Assembly: GCA_034766995.1 (NCBI GenBank)
Contig: CM068317.1
Span: 34,756,428 to 34,820,427 of the forward strand
DNA length: 64,000 nucleotides
Direction: 5' to 3'
From: Acanthacorydalis orientalis
Taxonomy: Eukaryota > Arthropoda > Insecta > Megaloptera > Corydalidae
Shown: positions 57,581 through 64,000 of the stretch, one piece after another
How the letters are laid out: every line of letters begins with the position of its first letter
Numbering within the stretch: position 1 is the first letter of the stretch
Position numbers and translations under genes: made by a program
The notes under the pieces: model-generated
Databases searched by the model: none
Seen by the model: only the letters and a program-made list of their open reading frames with translations
What the model was told of the DNA's origin: nothing

Positions 57581-58370
57581 TACCCGTAAATGTAAAAAGA
57601 ATCTCAAAGTTTAATAAAAAATGTCGATATAGAGATTAAAATCTTAAAACCTGAAAAATATAAGAATTTATATAAAGAGAGATACATATATTCAAAGCAT
57701 AGTCAATGAATGTATAAGCACTTGTAACATTGTTTAATTTTTATCAAAATGAAGCTACAGTATTTCAAATATTACAAATAAAACACAAATTCAGCAAATC
57801 ATATTAATAATATTTCAAGTTTGTATACGTATATACAAAAGTTAATAATATCGTGACGGTAATTAAAGTATAAAGCGTAATTAAATTTCTGTGTTATCAA
57901 ATGAACGATTAATTAATTATGAAAACGGCAAAATTATTACAACTTGTATATGTGTCCAAAGACGATGCTTTGAATATAAGACAATTTGTATTATGAAAAA
58001 TGAACGATTATGTATTAATATACAATAAGATTATTCTTGCTTGAAATGTTATGTTACATGCAAACAAAGATTATTGTTTTTAGATAAGAATTCTTTGAAA
58101 TACAGTCAAGTACAAAAGCACATACATACAAATATATTTTACTTGTATTTTGAAATTACATTTATGTTATTTAAACTTACACCAATTCACTATAATATAT
58201 TTATAAAAGATTACATTAATAATTTTTCGTTCATTTTCTTAATTTTGGAACTTTTTTTTTATCTTTTTCGCATCCTTATAATGTTGTAAAGCTGTACCCT
58301 TGTGTTTTGTGCAGTTTTATTATTAAATAGCTTATTAATTACAATAAAAAGTAAAAATTGTATTCACTGT

Positions 58371-58374
<4 letters not shown>
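57581..58374. other. AT-rich stretch, nothing recognised
   Basis: An 82-codon frame at 58041-58289 is unsupported. Confidence 0.6.

Positions 58375-58423
<49 letters not shown>
58375..58423. repeat. (TA)n then (GT)n microsatellite
   Basis: About 48 bp of TA followed by AAGCGTGTGTGTGTGTAAG. Confidence 0.96.
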
Positions 58424-58425
<2 letters not shown>

Positions 58426-58439
58426 CGTGTGTGTGTGTA

Positions 58440-60120
58440 AGAATAAATGACGGTATTTTTTTTCTTTTAAGATATTGTACATTAATTGATCGTATTGTAA
58501 TTTTTTTATAAAAATAAACAATGTACTTAACCATAAATATTTTGAATATTTATATTTTCTCTATATTAATTAAGTAACAATAAATATTTCTCACTTGAAG
58601 CTGAATTATCAGAAAATACTGTTATTACATATGTATAAATATATTGTATTTAGTATATATATATAAACATATTACATATATTACATTATATTAAGGTATA
58701 ATTTAGATTTATTAGAAGAATAATTAATGTTTTTTTTTGATATTTCTAATATAATGATGATTTTAAAATAAACTGACAACAAAAAGTCGAATTTCAATAA
58801 ATAATTTGTTAACAGCATATTTTGATTATTTATTTCTTGAAAATGAGAAAATTTCACAAACAAGGTTTACTTTGTATCAAAAACAACTACTCTGTAATAT
58901 TTTTGGAATCAAAATAATTTATATATATATATATATAATAGTTCCATATAATGAAACTGTTTCTTTTATGTATCTTTAATATAAGTCATTAAGTTCATGT
59001 AAATTATAGCAAATTAAATCACTAAAAATAAATCAATTAAAACTTTTTAACATGTATTCTTAAAGTCTTACGAAGACCATTTAACTTCTTTAAATCTCCT
59101 TTTCATTATTGAATACATACGAAACTGTAAAAATATCTATCCAGTTTTATGCTGTCGTAATTAAGTTGGTTGCTCGCCAATATGTCTGAATTTAAATTTT
59201 TCAGTAAAAAAGTGATTGCTTTTAATGTTTAATAACAGCATTTTATAACAAGTAGAATATATAAAGTCTATTCATTTCATGTATAAAAATGAATACTTAA
59301 CATAGCATAAATTTGTGACTTAAAATATCTAATAAGATATTTATATTTTGATGTTGTAATGAGTATATCTATTTAATGTTAACATCTTGAAAAAAATTAC
59401 TGAAGATACTGACATTACAATAAATACTTTTTCTTCATAAAAAATAAGGAAAACTATTTGGTTTTATAACGGTTATTCATTTTTACAAAGTAAATTTGAT
59501 CAAGTTTTCAAATCTATCTAGTTCTAATTATATTTTTGTTAAACTTTCGTACATAAAATAAGAATTATTGAGTAAAAATCTCACATTATTACATTATAAA
59601 CCTTAAATGCTTTTTTCCTGTTAATGCATTTTCTTACAAAAAATAATTTGTTTATTTAACGACAATATAAACAAACTCAAGTTATCTTTGAGTAATCTAA
59701 TAAAGAGTTGTGAAAGTATTGCGTTGATTTTTGTTCGTATCTTGTAAATTATGAATTATTTCTTTATGATTATGTGAATGTATATAAAAATTAATTTTAG
59801 TTCTTCTTAGATTAGTAGTGAAAAAATATCTTTTTATATTCTTTATACCATTTAAAAATTCCTTTAAAATTTGAATGTTTTCTTACAAAATCTATTCTGA
59901 GAACAAAATTCAAAACCCATTAGGCGATTATCTAAATTTTAAAGTCGTAAGATATGAAATCTGACTATATACAATAAATAAATCTTCTTTTATACAATAT
60001 CCATCATAAATTTGTATATAAATGTTGTTAAAATCTGTTAAAATCAATTTAAGATGAATCTGAAAAAGTTCAATATTAAAGAAAAAATATCTTTGTTCGA
60101 TATGTTTCCAATAAATTTGT
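58440..60120. other. AT-rich stretch, nothing recognised
   Basis: About 1.7 kb with only a short TA run at 58919-58937. Confidence 0.6.
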
Positions 60121-60134
60121 TCAAGAAAAACGTA

Positions 60135-60450
60135 TTAAAGTCAGACACCAATTGAAGCGAAACGTTTGAAGGAACACCGTGGTACGTGTTGACCTATACG
60201 TCAGATTGAGACGTGACCTCTGTTCATCACAGAATCACTGATATGTCATGGCATATCGAAGACCATGGGTGTGAGAACCGGCACGGGAAGTACACTTATC
60301 GTTTCGCGAGTGTCACGCATGAGGGGAAACGTCCGGTAAGCAAGCAACGGTGATTTATTACAATGATAAGTGGACAGCGGTCAACCCCAACGAACACTGT
60401 TACATTAATGCCTGATAGAGGCTGTACCAATGTTATAAATGTCGAGAATA
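60135..60450. other. GC-elevated island
   Basis: About 315 bp of high CpG content surrounding the exon candidate at 60233-60335. The minus strand also has a long open frame (94 codons, 60296-60580, ending LLTGRFPSCVTLAKR). Confidence 0.5.
60233..60335 (+). CDS. candidate coding exon with both splice signals
   Basis: GACCTCTGTTCATCACAG (acceptor, ending 60232) is followed by 103 bp ending at CCG|GTAAGC (60335|60336). The frame with an ATG at 60243 gives 31 highly protein-like codons (MSWHIEDHGCENRHGKYTY then RFASVTHEGKRP), ending in phase 0. Unspliced, it stops six codons later. It is rich in His, Arg, Gly and charged residues, unlike the Phe/Ile/Lys/Tyr pattern of chance frames here. It may be an internal exon or a first coding exon. 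No domain recognised. The competing minus-strand frame is the main caveat. Confidence 0.38.
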
Positions 60451-60599
60451 AGTCAGTTGTAGTTGGTTTATAATAAACAATGTGTACTTCTGACTTGAAC
60501 TTTAAAAAAACATTCTTGAAACATAAATATTTCAAAAGGAAAAGAAATTGTACAAATATTCCAATTTTATATTTAATCATTGAAGGTTGAACGATTCCT

Positions 60600-61855
60600 T
60601 TTGAAAAAAAATGTAATATTTCAAATTGAATCTCTGCTTCCTTCTTTGAGTTAAATCATTTATGAAATAACTTGAATTTGAAATCCTTTTATAATTAACA
60701 ACTGTTCAAGGTATATATTAACACAGCAGGAGAATATCAATTATGACCTAATTTAGTTTAGAAGTCAAGAAAATTTCTCTGAAAGATTTCGATAAGATTC
60801 ATGCAGTAAATTTTAATGTATTTTTATAAACGTTTAGATTGCTTCAAAGTATTTGTATTTATCACTTTTTACATTAATTGAATTTATTTCTTATAATAAT
60901 TCGAAAATGATAACAGTTAAATTGAATGGAATATAAATATATGTTCAATTTGTTAATCGCTTAATTTTTGAGTTTACTTAAAATTTTTGTATGTTCTTTT
61001 TATCAGATTTTACTACGAATCTTAAAGTAAATATATTTGTAAAGGTACAAAAATATAATAGTTCAAATTCAGTGTGTTCTATAAAAAATGTTTTTCAGTT
61101 TCGTATGGTAAAATAAATATAAAATTCAAATATTAAAAATAAATAAATCACTAATTATTTGTTTATTTAATTTATAACTATTTTCATTGAACTAATTGAT
61201 TGACTAATTCAAAAAGCAAACTGGGATGTATTATGTACAAATGTATTTTTTTGAAAACTGTTTTCTGTTAAATAAACATATGCGTTTTTTATATTGCAAT
61301 CTAAAATATTTATTATCAAATATATAAATCATGAAATGTACTATTTATTAATATGTCAAAACAGTACGTATTTAAAGCAAAATGTATAAAAAAAATCCAA
61401 AAACTCATGAAAAATCAGCTATAGATATGCATATATGCTAACTAGCGATTGGAAAATTTGGAAGCAAATATCACACATTATCAAATCGAGATAATGTTTG
61501 CTGATAATATGAAGTTCGATACATATATGCAAATATCAACAAAATTTATTGATATAATCTAACAAACCGTATATACGTACATATAGATACATAAAGGCTA
61601 TTGTAACATTTTTTTCGAATATCAATTGACATTGGAAACATTATAATGTAGTTGAATTTATTTTATTTTGATTTATTACAGTAATTATGTACACACAAAT
61701 GTCGAAAAAATACATTTGCGCTATTTGCAATTAAATGAAAATTAGCAGTTTTTACTCTCATTATATATTTACTTTTCTGATTTTATATTTTAATACCACT
61801 AGTTTTTAATCGAATAATGAAACTAATTGAAAATATATGATTTGTAAGATACACC
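60600..61855. other. AT-rich stretch, nothing recognised
   Basis: No array or island. A GCATATATGC palindrome occurs near 61429. Confidence 0.6.
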
Positions 61856-61859
61856 ACAC

Positions 61860-62045
61860 AGTATATCCGTGCAAGTGCGAAAAGAAATCATTTAACAACT
61901 ACCTCACGTGTATCGTTGAAAAGGAAGGAGTTCGATTAGCGCTAACCAAACTAGTATTCCACTAATCGGCTCCCGCTAACTCCCTCTCATCCAACACGGA
62001 ACTTTGCAATTAGCGTTGATCGAATACGCGAACCATACAAACATC
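61860..62045 (+). promoter_or_regulatory. promoter-like GC-elevated island
   Basis: About 190 bp of elevated G+C with the words CTCACGTG (61904) and repeated GCTAAC/GTTAGC-type words (ATTAGCGCTAACC, CCGCTAACTCC, AATTAGCGTTGATCG). It ends in a perfect arthropod initiator, ATCAGTTTC (TCAGTT at 62044-62049, A at 62046). There is no TATA box at -30. Transcription would run right, into the leader below. Confidence 0.4.
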
Positions 62046-62234
62046 AGTTTCACCAACTCTTCGCTTTTTATCAAATCAAGTAGAACGTCGACTAAAACCT
62101 ATAGATTTGCACAAAGCGGAAATCTAGAGAGCACAACAGAGAATACCGTATTGTCATAATTCGTTTTGGATTAACGACGATATGCAGGTAAAGTTACCGT
62201 TCAACGCACAAAACTTCAACGAACACAAAGTGTA
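62046..62234 (+). other. putative 5' leader with upstream ORF and donor word
   Basis: From the initiator A at 62046 the leader runs through ATG CAG|GTAAAG (ATG 62182-62184, donor junction 62187|62188). If spliced here, the first exon would be 62046-62187 with a start codon two codons before the junction. If unspliced, the same ATG gives a 17-codon ORF (MQVKLPFNAQNFNEHKV) whose TAA overlaps the next ATG as TAATG at 62233-62237, a reinitiation-type arrangement. Confidence 0.3.
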
Positions 62235-62378
62235 ATGAAGTTAAAGCCTTTAATAATATCAATATATTACGGTTTTCTCCTTTTCGTTTTATTTCTGTAT
62301 GATGATTTGACCAATTTTCTTAATTACTGTTGCGAGATCGTTTTAATCTTATTTCCTTTTCAATCCTTAAATATGTAA
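62235..62378 (+). CDS. short ORF beginning with a signal-peptide-like segment
   Basis: An ATG at 62235 starts MKLKPLIISIYYGFLLFVLF, a basic start followed by a long hydrophobic core, then LYDDLTNF and a second hydrophobic stretch, stopping with TAA at 62378 (47 codons). AT|GTAAAG at 62374|62375 could act as a donor just before the stop. It lies about 190 bp downstream of a perfect initiator and directly after an overlapping upstream ORF. It could be a secreted-protein first exon, a small membrane peptide, or a chance T-rich frame. Confidence 0.25.
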   Translation: MKLKPLIISIYYGFLLFVLFLYDDLTNFLNYCCEIVLILFPFQSLNM

Positions 62379-62399
62379 AGTACATCATATTTACATATT

Positions 62400-62694
62400 T
62401 AAATAATGGTTGCGATTTTTACTGTATTTTCACATCGCTTAGGTTAATTACATAATTAAATAAATATTAATATGAAAATAAGTCATAAATAAAAATTGTG
62501 TGCCTGTATATATGTATGTATATATATATATATATATATAATACTTTTGAGAATCGAATCAAATTACAAAATTAAGACCTTTTTCATTATATTTCAATTT
62601 TTGCACTGAAAAATGAATCAAATGAAGGTTTAATGTAAATTGCGTTTCTCAAAAAGATAATTTGGTACATTGAGTATTTATTTTTTTCTTAAAA

Positions 62695-62733
<39 letters not shown>

Positions 62734-63265
62734 TATTTTATTTTATTAAAAATGAATGATTTTTGTGTAATAAAAAAGTATAACAGAAAGAAAGTAATCA
62801 AGTAGAGTCCAGATTCTTAATTATCTTCGATAGATTGTTTTAGAGAATATACAAGAATTACGATTGGATATGTAGAAATATAATGGAAAATTATTATGCA
62901 TCGCGTATGTATTTAATGATTATTCAACATAGAAAATTAGAATAATATTTTCTCTGTTAAACATTTTTAAAATTTTGTCCTGAAATTAATTTAAGATATA
63001 AAATTTGTACCTACTTTTCTGAACAAATAGTATGTGACATTAAATATTATTCTTATATTTTTTTTTAAAAAAAAACAGGAACACTGAGAAAAAGTAAAAC
63101 GTTTTAAAAATATTCAAATATTTTTATTTCTGATAAATAATAAAGTTGGAAATATATGTCACGGATGATTTTATTTACAGTTTAAATATAGAATGATATG
63201 TTAAAAAATCTTTAGTCAAAAATGACAGGTTTTCATTTTAACAAGTTTTTTTTCATTTGGTACGT

Positions 63266-63267
<2 letters not shown>
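62400..63267. other. AT-rich stretch with two TA runs
   Basis: TA runs at 62510-62541 and 62699-62730. Nothing else is recognised. Confidence 0.6.

Positions 63268-63305
<38 letters not shown>
63268..63305. repeat. (TA)n microsatellite
   Basis: About 37 bp pure array. Confidence 0.95.
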
Positions 63306-63307
<2 letters not shown>

Positions 63308-63359
63308 GATGTTGTCAAAAAGGTAACAAATCTAATATTAAATCAAGGTCCATCGATTG

Positions 63360-63480
63360 ACAAAAAAAGTGCATGAGAACGGTCGATTCAATTTTCAGTT
63401 CGCTTTTCTATTTTCGTTGTGGGGGGTAAACAACCCTTTAAATCAATTCCGGTGAAACTCGTTCGCTTAATCGTCTATGC
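63360..63480 (+). promoter_or_regulatory. promoter-like patch with initiator word
   Basis: TTTTCAGTTCGC contains TCAGTT at 63395-63400 (A at 63397), embedded in GC-elevated sequence (GAACGGTCGATTC, GTGGGGGGTAAAC). An ATG follows at 63477 (MLEVFVAVNLLQVQFIYV, hydrophobic), but its frame runs into a TA array at 63665, so coding is doubtful. Confidence 0.3.
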
Positions 63481-63661
63481 TAGAGGTTTTCGTTGCTGTC
63501 AATTTACTGCAAGTTCAATTTATTTATGTGATTTCGAAAAAGGTTTTGTTGATTTTCACTGTCTCATCTGAAGTGATTACTTTTTTGTACGATACAACCG
63601 TACCGTCTTGTTTCTTTATTATATATACTCGTGCAATATTATTTATGCGCCCTTTACTTTA

Positions 63662-63664
<3 letters not shown>

Positions 63665-63717
<53 letters not shown>
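63665..63717. repeat. (TA)n microsatellite, about 52 bp
   Basis: Pure array. Confidence 0.97.
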
Positions 63718-63719
<2 letters not shown>

Positions 63720-64000
63720 GAATAGCAAATATACCATAGGTATTATTATTACTGATGTTTATTAAAAAAACTAGTTTGAAATAAGTTTTTAAATATTTTT
63801 TTATTAATATATGAAACTATTATATAATTATTAACTATAATTTAAAATTAAAACTTCTTTATGATATTACATGTATTTCATGTACTATTGGTAGTTTTAA
63901 AATGTAGAATTGAATTTATATTTTTATGTATTTATTTTCAAAAAATATGATATAAATTTCGAATTCGTTATACATTGAAAATTCTCGTGAACAAATCAAA
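63718..64000. other. AT-rich stretch, nothing recognised
   Basis: A/T-rich DNA to the window edge. Confidence 0.6.

Overview
The window is eukaryotic, very probably arthropod DNA. By eye it is roughly four-fifths A+T. It is crowded with long (TA)n microsatellites, carries several dead Tc1/mariner and hAT transposon remnants with TA target sites, and has short islands of normal base composition with insect-style initiators (TCAGTT) and animal splice signals. I see no bacterial operons, tRNA, rRNA, CRISPR array or telomere repeat. A hymenopteran or another very AT-rich insect genome would fit, but the order is a guess.

There is no complete protein-coding gene that I can defend. Most long reading frames are Ile-Tyr runs translated from (TA)n. 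The window reads best as intergenic sequence and/or the huge introns of one or more developmental or neuronal-type genes. I found a small set of possible coding first exons, each ending at a consensus 5' splice site. On the + strand these lie at 2790-2883, 30455/30548-30650, 44841-44892, 60233-60335 and 62182-62187 (or an ORF at 62235). On the - strand they lie at 10685-10810 and 45685-45875. Three of the + strand ones (2790, 30548, 44841) end in phase 1, and two of those encode signal-peptide-like sequences. That is the usual architecture upstream of phase-1 immunoglobulin or other extracellular modules. A juxtaposed 3'/5' splice site at 43452|43453 looks like a recursive-splicing ratchet point of a long + strand intron, and a weaker one sits at 5868|5869.

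Mobile DNA: three copies of one mariner family with Hsmar1/cecropia-like ends (6499-7012, 18537-18690, 27223-27775); a second mariner with AGGTGTA-type ends (29329-29841); a third, reversed mariner transposase pseudogene (47016-47920); and a hAT transposase C-terminal remnant (about 50216-50845). There are also two unnamed miniature families: a roughly 130-210 bp foldback element (three copies, two in tandem near 17.1-17.4 kb) and a roughly 200-300 bp degenerate inverted-repeat element (at least five copies).

Layout: 0-3 kb, AT-rich with two small GC-elevated islands; 3-7.1 kb, miniature element, possible splice node and mariner copy 1; 7.1-10.6 kb, the densest TA-array field; 10.6-16 kb, three GC-elevated islands; 16.9-17.5 kb, tandem foldbacks, followed by a TGACAG cluster; 18-29.9 kb, mariner copies, TA arrays and possible enhancers; 30.4-30.7 kb, the best signal-peptide exon; 31-43 kb, mostly empty AT-rich sequence with promoter-like islands at 33.6, 37.1 and 41.6 kb; 43.4-46 kb, ratchet point and two exon candidates; 47-51 kb, transposon graveyard plus a complex TA/CT array; 51.6-53.8 kb, dyad-rich islands; 54-64 kb, miniature elements, TA arrays and promoter/exon candidates at 56.4, 60.2, 62.1 and 63.4 kb. 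All exon calls come from reading frames and splice consensus only. GC-elevated islands in an AT-rich genome are open by chance more often than their surroundings, so confidence is kept low.
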